Positions 1-6,918 of a stretch of DNA of 6,996 nt are shown here, piece by piece (position 1 is the first letter of the stretch; each line of letters opens with the position of its first letter). Source of the DNA: an uncultured Clostridia bacterium (lineage in GTDB: Bacteria; Bacillota; Clostridia; RUG12999); NCBI GenBank assembly GCA_934792465.1, contig CAKVOK010000089.1, positions 1-6,996 on the forward strand. Reading direction: 5' to 3'. The position numbers and the translations under genes were made by a program. The notes under the pieces were generated by a model. The model did no database searches. It was not told the origin of the DNA and saw only the letters and a program-made list of their open reading frames with translations.

Positions 1-22
1 GGCATTCTTATGCTGTTTTTAG

Positions 23-45
23 GTGTGAAACCGAAGGTTTCACAC
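23..45. repeat. Perfect 10-bp hairpin downstream of the operon
   Basis: GTGTGAAACC (23-32) pairs perfectly with GGTTTCACAC (36-45) across a three-base loop. It shares two bases with a second hairpin at 44-69. Neither strand has a T-run after the stem, so it does not qualify as a classical intrinsic terminator, although it lies where the operon transcript should end. Confidence 0.8.
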
Positions 46-69
46 AAATGGTTTCGCAAAACCATTTGT
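44..69. repeat. Perfect 11-bp hairpin abutting the 23-45 hairpin
   Basis: ACAAATGGTTT (44-54) pairs perfectly with AAACCATTTGT (59-69) around a four-base loop. Both hairpins contain the same GGTTT and AAACC strings, so their arms could also pair with each other. The first 147 bases hold no gene I can support. Confidence 0.8.
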
Positions 70-147
70 TCAGTAGATATTATATTATTGTCCGCATTTT
101 TCGAAATCTTCTCTCCCGGGCATTGCGGTATGCCTCTCTGAATTGTT

Positions 148-1020
148 TTAATTTTGCTTTCGGAGCAAAATAATTGCGGAAACAATAAGACCTATTCCGA
201 AAATCTGTATAAGGCTTATTGATTCTTTTAATATAACCACGCTTACGAAAGCGGCGGTTACGGGTTCTATGCAGCACAAAACGGCCGCCTTGGATGCGGC
301 GGTATTCTTCAGCCCTGCCGTATACAGCATAAACGGCAGTACCGTGCCGATTACGGCAATAAAAAATATGTTTTTCAGAGAATGGGCATTTCCTGCCATT
401 ATCCCTGCCGTTTTCGGAATATCGGCTATAAACAGCGCACCGAGCGCCGCAAAAACAAAGTTGTATGCCATCAGCGTCACTTCATCGTATTTTTTTAAAA
501 TCACTTTCCCGACAACACTGTAAAGCGAATATGCTATTCCGGAACAAATCCCGAAAAACACACCGAGCGGACGGAAAGTATCGCCGCCTTGTTCCGACAA
601 TCCGCATACGGATATGCATCCGGCAAATGCAATAACAACACATACGGCTTTCTTAAGCGTTATATGCTCTTTAAGGAAAACAGCAGAAAAAATCATTACC
701 CACACAGGGGAGGTATACATAAGCACATCCGAAACCGCAACGGATGTCAGCTCCATACTCATAAAATAAAAGGTTGACATTGCAAGAGAACTGAAAATCC
801 CCGCAAAAGCAAAGAGCCATACATCTTTTATATCAATTTTAAGCTTTTTGGCATCCTTTATAAGCACAATCGCCAAAACTATTATTGCCGAAGCAATCCA
901 GCGCAACGATGAAATCTGTACGGACGAAAAGCCTGCTTTGCGCAATTCCCGTACAAACACTCCTATAATTCCCCACATAATTCCGGCAATCAGAATAGCC
1001 GCACTTGAAAACTTACTCAT
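148..1020 (-). CDS. EamA/DMT-family membrane transporter
   Basis: Product is 290 residues, the usual length for a ten-helix drug/metabolite transporter. It reads as two EamA repeats, roughly residues 6-140 and 150-288. Each carries the family signature in its fourth or ninth helix: TSPVWVMIFSAVFLKE at 103-118 and IEPVTAAFVSVVILKE at 251-266, a proline in the helix and a Leu-Lys-Glu at its end. Approximate membrane segments are 7-24, 34-54, 67-87, 95-116, 124-141, 151-170, 183-200, 216-236, 243-262 and 268-286. The ATG has an AAGGTGG ribosome site at 1025-1031, and only 14 bases separate it from the stop of the upstream gene, so it should be cotranscribed and probably translationally coupled. 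Family members move amino acids, metabolites or sugar derivatives; nothing in the sequence fixes the substrate or direction. Its place as last gene of an amino-sugar operon suggests, but does not prove, a related solute. Confidence 0.9.
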   Translation of the reverse strand: MSKFSSAAILIAGIMWGIIGVFVRELRKAGFSSVQISSLRWIASAIIVLAIVLIKDAKKLKIDIKDVWLFAFAGIFSSLAMSTFYFMSMELTSVAVSDVLMYTSPVWVMIFSAVFLKEHITLKKAVCVVIAFAGCISVCGLSEQGGDTFRPLGVFFGICSGIAYSLYSVVGKVILKKYDEVTLMAYNFVFAALGALFIADIPKTAGIMAGNAHSLKNIFFIAVIGTVLPFMLYTAGLKNTAASKAAVLCCIEPVTAAFVSVVILKESISLIQIFGIGLIVSAIILLRKQN

Positions 1021-1024
1021 TTTT

Positions 1025-1031
1025 CCACCTT
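1025..1031 (-). promoter_or_regulatory. Ribosome binding site of the transporter, next to the upstream stop codon
   Basis: AAGGTGG on the minus strand lies between the TAA of the secreted-protein gene (1035-1037) and the transporter ATG (1020). The site begins four bases after that stop codon, so ribosomes ending the long gene would clear this site, which fits translational coupling. Confidence 0.65.
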
Positions 1032-1034
1032 ATT

Positions 1035-4000
1035 TTAGTAAAATTCCATATATTTGATATAGAATTTAAATTTTTGATTCGTATTTTTCTTGTTTTGATT
1101 AAGATTAAAATCAAGTTCCTTTATATTTCCGCTCCATTCGGGATTATCGCTTAAATCAAACACCTCGCCATACCAATGCCCTCCGGCTCTGTTTCCGGGA
1201 TTGAAGCTTATAAATTTATTGCCCGCACTGTCCGTTATAAATGCCTCGCCGTCTTCGCATTTTGAATACATATAGCAAATCTTCACTTTTTTATATGTAT
1301 CCGCATTTATATTCAATCCGCCGAAAACTATTCTCGGCACGTTCTTCCATTCCACGTCCGCACGCAGTGCTTTATTTTCCTCATCAAATGCAATACCTTG
1401 AAGTATATCTCCGCCGTTTTTTAGCTGCACATTATCAAAGTTTATTTTTTCCTTTTCGTCAAACGGGATTTTATATCCGCTGCGTTCCTTATACGGCGGA
1501 GGAAATTTGTTTATTCCCCGGCAGCCGTCTGTTATCCATACCTCGCCGTTTGTCGGACTAATCAAAATATCGTAAACGTCAACTCCGGCAAGCATTCCGC
1601 TTGTTACAACGCTGCCGCCGCAAAAAGTACCCGTAAATGAATTTTTTCCTTTTTCATTTCCTCTGGTAAGAACCTGAAAGCTTTTTCCGCCGTCTACCGA
1701 ACGCTGAATACCGTAGTTATTCACGCACAGCCTGCCTCTGGAACCGACATATATAACATTCGGGTGCCTCGGGTCTACCGCACACACTCTGCTGCCGCCG
1801 CAGCAATCCGAGGATTTTAAATTGTCCGTCAAATATGTAACAACACCGTTTTGTATTTTCCCGAAACCGACAACGCCGGCAAAATACATTATATTATTTA
1901 TTCCGTCATAAGAAATGTCGCTCAAAGCCGTCATGCCGTCATCGTCCCCGTCCGAAAACCGACAGAACACATTCCATGTTTCCCCGTCATCATACGATAC
2001 GACAATATTATTCTTGTTTAATCCGTAAATTTCTTTTTCTCCATACGGATTATAGGTTAAAACGGCTTCACAGCCGTCCATTTTAAGCCAGGAATATCCC
2101 CCGTCCGCACTTCTCATGCAGGACGCAAACCATATATCGCTGTTATTCGGAGATTGAAAACAGCTTTGTTTCCACTCCGTCTGCTGAATCGGCGATAAAA
2201 TTATACCTGTTTTTTCCCACGTTTCCCCGCCGTCTCTTGTAATTCTTATTTCGACCGTTGTATTCCACGAAGCCGCAACCGTTCCGTCTTCATTCAATCC
2301 GGTTGAACCCAGGGCGAACACCGTATTTTCATCTGCGGCATAAGAGCCGTATACAGCTCCCGTCCATTTATTCCCGTTTTGCATACAAATGCTTTTCCAT
2401 GTTGTTCCTCCGTCTGTCGTATATGCACCGTCATAATCCTGATTGCCCATGCAGATTATATTCGGATTATATACGTTAAAATGACTTCTTTGAACAATAC
2501 ACGACAGATTTCCGCCGTCAAAGTTGTAATAATAATGTTTTCCTCCGTCGGCAGACTTTGCAACATAATCTCCGCCGAATGCAAAAACCGTGTCCTGCTC
2601 GGCGGGACTCCACACAAATACGGAATATCTGTTGTTCACGTTATAAAAATTATTGTCATTTTCATCATATGCCATATGCCAGCTTATTCCGCCGTCCTCG
2701 GAGAAATATTTTCGGCTGTTGTATTTCGAATGATTAAATCTGCATATCGTCATGCGATTGGGATTCAAGTCCGATACAGCCAGATTTCTTGTCATATTGT
2801 ATGTATCCGTATCGGATACTCCTTTCGGAAAGCTGTCGTCCGAAATTTTAGTAAACGTTTTCCCGCAGTCCTCTGATTTCCACAGTCCGTTATTGTCATT
2901 GACATAAACATTGTCCGGAAACTTATCCGTAACATCTATACCTCTGAAAATGCCGCCGTCCAACACCTTTTCAAAAGTGACTCCTTTGTCCTGGCTTCTG
3001 TATACACCGTCATAAGCGGCTGCATACAATATCCCCCGGGTAGGGTGGACTTCGAGCATACAGTTTGACATTTTATCATTAACGGGATTAAAGCTTACGC
3101 CGCCGTCATCGCTCCTCCAAAGTCCGTATAATGTATTTGGGGTATCTCCGTCGGTTCCGCTTCTCACCGACCAATACACCGTCCTGCTTCTTTGCAGTGA
3201 TTCATCATACGAGGATTTGTCAAATGCCACGCTTCTCCATGACGGATCTCTGTTTTCGCTGTTAAAATTGCCCAATACAACCTGCGTCCAGTTTTCCGCC
3301 GCATCAAACGAAGTATATATTCCGCTCACTCCGTCAACGCTTGAATAATCGGAAACCGCTATAACAACATTTTTATTATTCGGGTCGATTTCAAGTCCCG
3401 TGCAGCTGCCGGCATAAAACCCGACTCCGGTTTTTTCCCAGTTTTCGCCGCCGTCAAGGCTTCTTAAAAGTCCGGCAACATCTGTTCCGGCAACCAAATA
3501 TTCTCCGTCCGCACTGATTGACATTGCCTTTAATATTTGGCAGCCCTCTCCTCCTGTTCTGCCTGTTTCAAGGTATTCTTTCGAAACAACGGGAACGGGT
3601 TCCCATACATTTTTGCTTTCGTTATACTTATCATAGTAAGGTCCTGTATTGTATTTTTCGGTAACGGGCTTCAAAACCTGTCCGTTTTCCGCATCAAAAA
3701 CATATATAACGGCTTCCTCCCACCAAAACAAATCCGAAAAACGATTGTTGTCATTCAGCAGTATTTCTTCGTTTTCCTGCGTGGTTTTAAAATTCTCCAT
3801 AGCCGCATCTTTCAGGATTCCGTCAATATAATATGCTGCCGCAACATCATAGCTGCCCGGCTTTAAAAACTTTATATATGTATCATCATTAATATGCTTC
3901 ACCACTGCTTTTGCGTCCGCATACGCTTCGAGCGTTACATCTTCTCCTTTCATCGAAAAGCCGTATATACCCTCGGCATCAGGCTCGAGTCTTTCTCCCT

Positions 4001-4655
4001 GCGGCAAAAGCAAAGCGCTTTGCTCATAAAAATCCGAGTCATCGCAGCGTATTCTGAATTTAACCTCATCACCCTCACAGGCATATTTTTGTTCGTAACC
4101 CAAGACGCTGACGGCTCCGGAGATTATTTCCGCTTTCGCACCGCCGTATTCCGCCAGATTCAGAACAAAAGCGTCCGTCATATCATAAACATAAAACTCA
4201 TCTATGCAAAACCCCGTCTGCGGACTGCTCACGGCATAAATCGTTATTGCATCGCTGTCCTCCGAAGCCGTAAATTCCGCCGTGCGCTTTTGCCAGCCCG
4301 CAGCTGCCCAAAAGCTTTCACCGTATGTTGTCCACAAGGTTTTCGGTACATCTGCCATGTATTCAAACGAGCAAAAATATTTATGTCCTTTTTTTATTTC
4401 GGCATTAAAGCTGCAATACAGCGTGTCCGAGGCATTGCCGCTTTTCCCGATTACTTTAAGATAATGATTATTATACCTGTATACGGCGGCCTGCCCTTTT
4501 TCAACCGTCAGCAAGGTTTTTTGATTTACGGAACACTCCGTTATATCCGATTCCATATTTCCGTAGGGCGTCAGGCACACAACCTCGGCATATGCTGCCT
4601 GTCTTAAAAAAACAAGGAACAGCACTGCGGCAAGCAGCAAAAATTTTTGTTTCAT
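1035..4655 (-). CDS. Secreted multidomain GH74-like (BNR/Asp-box double beta-propeller) protein with carbohydrate-binding modules
   Basis: Product is 1206 residues from the ATG at 4655. That start has a GGGAGG site nine bases upstream and opens directly on a signal peptide (basic MKQK, hydrophobic 5-17, cleavage likely after AYA at 21-23). An in-frame ATG at 4721 would bury the signal and is rejected. Domains seen: 24-160, CBM4/9-like beta-sandwich ending FCIDEFYVYD; about 180-246, bacterial-repeat module (EGDEVKF...GFSMKGEDVTLEA); 256-352, Ig-like module with the VLKPV ending common in clostridial surface proteins; about 365-1050, propeller region; 1068-1206, second beta-sandwich resembling a binding module. 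Twelve Asp boxes begin at residues 399, 449, 515, 554, 594, 652, 701, 746, 806, 849, 887 and 986, for example SLDGGENW and TTDGGTTW. The opening of the propeller (AGTDVAGLLRS, Asp392) aligns with the ARTDIGGAYR motif of GH74 xyloglucanases. No FRIP or YRIP motif is present, so a GH33 sialidase is unlikely. No LPXTG, SLH or dockerin module is seen. Substrate is unknown; the nagA/kinase neighbours suggest an amino-sugar glycan. A sortilin-like non-catalytic binding role is the alternative. Confidence 0.85.
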   Translation of the reverse strand: MKQKFLLLAAVLFLVFLRQAAYAEVVCLTPYGNMESDITECSVNQKTLLTVEKGQAAVYRYNNHYLKVIGKSGNASDTLYCSFNAEIKKGHKYFCSFEYMADVPKTLWTTYGESFWAAAGWQKRTAEFTASEDSDAITIYAVSSPQTGFCIDEFYVYDMTDAFVLNLAEYGGAKAEIISGAVSVLGYEQKYACEGDEVKFRIRCDDSDFYEQSALLLPQGERLEPDAEGIYGFSMKGEDVTLEAYADAKAVVKHINDDTYIKFLKPGSYDVAAAYYIDGILKDAAMENFKTTQENEEILLNDNNRFSDLFWWEEAVIYVFDAENGQVLKPVTEKYNTGPYYDKYNESKNVWEPVPVVSKEYLETGRTGGEGCQILKAMSISADGEYLVAGTDVAGLLRSLDGGENWEKTGVGFYAGSCTGLEIDPNNKNVVIAVSDYSSVDGVSGIYTSFDAAENWTQVVLGNFNSENRDPSWRSVAFDKSSYDESLQRSRTVYWSVRSGTDGDTPNTLYGLWRSDDGGVSFNPVNDKMSNCMLEVHPTRGILYAAAYDGVYRSQDKGVTFEKVLDGGIFRGIDVTDKFPDNVYVNDNNGLWKSEDCGKTFTKISDDSFPKGVSDTDTYNMTRNLAVSDLNPNRMTICRFNHSKYNSRKYFSEDGGISWHMAYDENDNNFYNVNNRYSVFVWSPAEQDTVFAFGGDYVAKSADGGKHYYYNFDGGNLSCIVQRSHFNVYNPNIICMGNQDYDGAYTTDGGTTWKSICMQNGNKWTGAVYGSYAADENTVFALGSTGLNEDGTVAASWNTTVEIRITRDGGETWEKTGIILSPIQQTEWKQSCFQSPNNSDIWFASCMRSADGGYSWLKMDGCEAVLTYNPYGEKEIYGLNKNNIVVSYDDGETWNVFCRFSDGDDDGMTALSDISYDGINNIMYFAGVVGFGKIQNGVVTYLTDNLKSSDCCGGSRVCAVDPRHPNVIYVGSRGRLCVNNYGIQRSVDGGKSFQVLTRGNEKGKNSFTGTFCGGSVVTSGMLAGVDVYDILISPTNGEVWITDGCRGINKFPPPYKERSGYKIPFDEKEKINFDNVQLKNGGDILQGIAFDEENKALRADVEWKNVPRIVFGGLNINADTYKKVKICYMYSKCEDGEAFITDSAGNKFISFNPGNRAGGHWYGEVFDLSDNPEWSGNIKELDFNLNQNKKNTNQKFKFYIKYMEFY

Positions 4656-4664
4656 AAGCTTTTT

Positions 4665-4670
4665 CCTCCC
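4665..4670 (-). promoter_or_regulatory. Ribosome binding site that fixes the start of the secreted protein
   Basis: On the minus strand the sequence GGGAGG sits nine bases before the ATG at 4655, in the 25-base gap after the kinase stop. The upstream in-frame ATG at 4721 lies inside the kinase gene and would put 22 residues before the signal peptide, so the ATG at 4655 is the start. Confidence 0.85.
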
Positions 4671-4680
4671 GTAATATATT

Positions 4681-5622
4681 TTACAGCCAAGCAGCGCCCA
4701 CAGCCCCCGCATCTCCGGCAAGCTCCGAAATTTTTACGGGAACTCTGAGCATATTTTCTCCGTTAATTGCCTCAAGGATTCTTTCGCCCTGATTTGTTAT
4801 TCCTCCGGCAAGTATTATTATATCCGGGTCATAAATGCTTTCTATGTTTTTCAGCCCGACAAGAAGCCATTTTATATATTCCTCAAAGACCTTTTCGCAT
4901 ACCCTGCATCCGCTGTCCAAAATATCAAAAAACTGTTTTCCGTTCAGCTTAAAATTATTTTGCTTTAAGAATTTATAAAGTCTGCTTGCCGTATTCTTCT
5001 CTGCCGCATCGGAGGCCTGCCTGATTAAGGCGCTGACGGAGGCATATCTTTCGAAGCAGCCGTATCGTCCGCAGACGCATTTTTCTCCATTTTTCGCCTG
5101 AATCACCATATGTCCTATTTCGGCAAATTCGCCGTTTCCGCTGCAAAGCCTGTTGTTTATTATAACACCGCCGCCGATTCCCGTGCCGATAGTCACCGTA
5201 ACTATATTTCTGTATTTCTTTCCGATTCCCATATGCCATTCTCCGCAAGCGGCACAGTTTGCGTCATTTTCAATTCGTATCGGCACGCCAATCCTGCTTT
5301 GCAATGCCTCCGAAAACGGGAAATTGTCAAACGGCAGATTATCCGTTGTAACATATCCTCCGATTGCACTTCCCGGCACTCCTATCCCGACAGACCGAAC
5401 CGGTATGCGCTTGCTTATATCCCGATATTCGCATACTATATCATCAACAATTGCTTCGGCGGAATCCCGATTTGTTTTTATGCTTTTTTTATAAATAATT
5501 TTTTCTTTATCCGTAACTGCAAATTTTGTTTCCGTTCCTCCGATGTCTATTCCCAGCCTTGCATCCTGATATTCCGCCTTATCCGAAACCTCATCATAAT
5601 TCTTGCACTCTGTCGCTCTCAT
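4681..5622 (-). CDS. ROK-family sugar kinase, probably N-acetylhexosamine kinase (NagK/NanK-like)
   Basis: Product is 313 residues, close to the usual 300 of single-domain ROK kinases; it would phosphorylate a hexose or N-acetylhexosamine at O6 using ATP in the cytoplasm. Visible motifs: phosphate loop DIGGTETK at 26-33; catalytic Asp120 in ENDAN at 118-122; GTGIGGG at 146-152; sugar/zinc segment EFAEIGH at 165-171 (Glu168, His171); zinc cluster CVCGRYGC at 182-189 followed by Glu191; and LAGG near the C terminus. His171 with Cys182, Cys184 and Cys189 makes a complete ROK zinc site. There is no N-terminal helix-turn-helix, so it is a kinase, not a ROK repressor. A TTG at 5643 could extend it by seven codons, but the only ribosome site (AAAGGCGG at 5633-5640) lies after that TTG, so ATG 5622 is chosen. 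It lies 29 bases after nagA, which makes GlcNAc (or ManNAc/GalNAc) the best substrate guess; glucokinase remains possible. Confidence 0.9.
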   Translation of the reverse strand: MRATECKNYDEVSDKAEYQDARLGIDIGGTETKFAVTDKEKIIYKKSIKTNRDSAEAIVDDIVCEYRDISKRIPVRSVGIGVPGSAIGGYVTTDNLPFDNFPFSEALQSRIGVPIRIENDANCAACGEWHMGIGKKYRNIVTVTIGTGIGGGVIINNRLCSGNGEFAEIGHMVIQAKNGEKCVCGRYGCFERYASVSALIRQASDAAEKNTASRLYKFLKQNNFKLNGKQFFDILDSGCRVCEKVFEEYIKWLLVGLKNIESIYDPDIIILAGGITNQGERILEAINGENMLRVPVKISELAGDAGAVGAAWL

Positions 5623-5632
5623 AAAAATTTTT

Positions 5633-5640
5633 CCGCCTTT
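5633..5640 (-). promoter_or_regulatory. Ribosome binding site that fixes the kinase start
   Basis: AAAGGCGG on the minus strand, one mismatch from the ideal AAAGGAGG, ends ten bases before ATG 5622. It lies downstream of the alternative TTG at 5643, which therefore has no site of its own. Confidence 0.7.
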
Positions 5641-5651
5641 CAATCTGCCGA

Positions 5652-6758
5652 TTACAGTATTTTTTTGCCTTTCAGATACACCGTTCTTATATTCAGTTCC
5701 TTATCAATCATAACCAAGCTTGCCGTTTTCCCGGGTTCTATCGTACCAAGACGCTCCGAAACTCCGAGTATTTTCGCCGGATTGTACGAAGCCATGCGCA
5801 CAGCGCTTTCCAAGGGTATTCCGCATTTCACCAAATGTCTGAACCCCTCAAAAAGATTATTCGAAGCTCCGGCAATAGTGCCGTCCGCAAGCCGTCCGAG
5901 TCCGTCCTTTACTTCAACCGTAAGCTCACCCATAGGATATATTCCGTCCGCAAGTCCCGTACAGGAAAGGCTGTCGCTTATTATTACAATCTTTTCTTCC
6001 CCGAAAATTTTATATGCCGCCCTCAGCATTGTATCGGAAACGTGTCTGCCGTCGCATATAAGCTCAACATATGCGCCGAAATCCATTGCCGCTCCCGCAA
6101 GACCCGTTTCTCTGTGCGAAAACGCAGACATTCCGTTGAATAAATGCGTCACAAGGCTTGCCCCTGCCTCAAAGCCTTTCATAGCCGTATTATAATCCGC
6201 CGGAGTATGAGCCAGCGACACAACCGTGCTTTTTGAAACCTCTTTTATAAATTCCGTTGAGCCGGGCATATCCGGTGCGATGTCGATTATTTTTATTTTT
6301 CCTTTTGCCGCTTTCCGAAACTCATTAAATTCCGTTATGCTCGGATTTTTAAGATAATTTGCATCGTTTCCGCCCCGTTTTTCAAAAGTAAGATACGGAC
6401 CCTCCATATTAATGCCGACCAGCTCCGCTCCGTTTTCGCCGTTATACTCCGCAGCCGCCGCAAGAGCTTTTTTCAGCTGACTGTCCGATACCGGCATCGT
6501 TGACGGGCAGATTGCCGTAATTCCGTTTTTTGCCTCATACTCTGCCATTTTTTCTATCGCTTCTTTCGTACCGTCGGTAAAATCATACCCTGCACAGCCA
6601 TGGAAATGCAGATCTATAAATCCGGGAATCAGCATAAATTCGCTGTCCGTTTCGGAATCGTCAAGCCTTATGTCTGCAATTTTTTCTCCGCTGAAAGAAA
6701 CGCTTCCGTTATGAAATTTGAAGTCCGGACCGTATATTTTTATATTATTTAAAGTCAT
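5652..6758 (-). CDS. nagA: N-acetylglucosamine-6-phosphate deacetylase
   Basis: Product is 368 residues, near the 380 typical of NagA, an amidohydrolase that converts GlcNAc-6-P to GlcN-6-P and acetate in the cytoplasm. Expected active-site positions are present in order: HFH at 51-53, NMEGPYL with Glu119, LAHT with His184, THLFNGM with His205, CDGRHV with His239, and the catalytic Asp262 in ISDSL. The spacing matches the E. coli ligands I recall (Glu131, His195, His216, His251, Asp273) with a constant offset of 11-12. The His-x-His pair suggests a binuclear metal site as in Bacillus enzymes. The position equivalent to E. coli substrate-contact His143 is Asn131. The N-terminal and C-terminal strands of the usual small beta-sandwich subdomain are intact, the latter ending near LGTIEPGKTASLVMID. 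Start ATG 6758 has AGAGG seven bases upstream. It is the first gene of the operon. A GalNAc-6-P deacetylase (AgaA-type) cannot be excluded from sequence alone. Confidence 0.93.
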   Translation of the reverse strand: MTLNNIKIYGPDFKFHNGSVSFSGEKIADIRLDDSETDSEFMLIPGFIDLHFHGCAGYDFTDGTKEAIEKMAEYEAKNGITAICPSTMPVSDSQLKKALAAAAEYNGENGAELVGINMEGPYLTFEKRGGNDANYLKNPSITEFNEFRKAAKGKIKIIDIAPDMPGSTEFIKEVSKSTVVSLAHTPADYNTAMKGFEAGASLVTHLFNGMSAFSHRETGLAGAAMDFGAYVELICDGRHVSDTMLRAAYKIFGEEKIVIISDSLSCTGLADGIYPMGELTVEVKDGLGRLADGTIAGASNNLFEGFRHLVKCGIPLESAVRMASYNPAKILGVSERLGTIEPGKTASLVMIDKELNIRTVYLKGKKIL

Positions 6759-6807
6759 TTTCTTTCCTCTTCGTTAGTCGCTTTTACAATTATTTAATTC
6801 CGGAAAA

Positions 6808-6841
6808 GGGTGCAGAAAAGCGAAATCGTTTTTCTGCACTC
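6808..6841 (-). repeat. Long hairpin in the nagA leader
   Basis: Arms 6808-6822 and 6827-6841 pair over 15 positions, with two G-T pairs on the plus strand, around a four-base loop. The core GTGCAGAAAA / TTTTCTGCAC is perfect. It lies about 50 bases before the nagA start in the predicted leader RNA. After the stem the minus strand reads CCCTTTTCC, a T-run too short for a confident terminator. It may act as attenuator, RNA stabiliser or dispersed repeat. Confidence 0.7.
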
Positions 6842-6918
6842 CTCTCTCGGGGCATTGGAAAAATAGCCATAGCATAAAGCAATATTTAATTTCTGCATCT
6901 GTCCGAATATTCTCTGAA

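Noticed and set aside
119..134. Small hairpin GGCAT/ATGCC after the transporter stop as operon terminator
   Set aside because: Only five pairs and no T-run on the minus strand after it.
80..277. Minus-strand 65-codon frame overlapping the end of the transporter
   Set aside because: Very Arg/Lys-rich, out of frame with and overlapping a conserved gene, no ribosome site; probably spurious.
3894..4607. Plus-strand open frame (237 codons) opposite the N-terminal part of the secreted protein
   Set aside because: No recognisable motif or plausible ribosome site, and the opposite strand encodes a signal peptide and clear domains.
1035..4655. Sialidase (GH33) identity for the Asp-box protein
   Set aside because: Twelve Asp boxes are far more than the four or five of sialidases, and no FRIP/YRIP arginine motif is present.
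4656..4721. Upstream in-frame ATG extending the secreted protein by 22 residues
   Set aside because: It would overlap the kinase gene and put a charged stretch before the signal peptide; the ATG at 4655 has a strong GGGAGG site.
4681..5622. ROK-family transcriptional repressor (NagC/XylR type)
   Set aside because: No N-terminal helix-turn-helix; the ATP-binding loop begins near residue 26 and the catalytic Asp is intact.
5110..6195. Long plus-strand open frame (361 codons) across the kinase and nagA
   Set aside because: It lies antisense to two genes with complete catalytic motifs, has no domain I recognise and runs across the gene boundary; it is a shadow of minus-strand codon bias.
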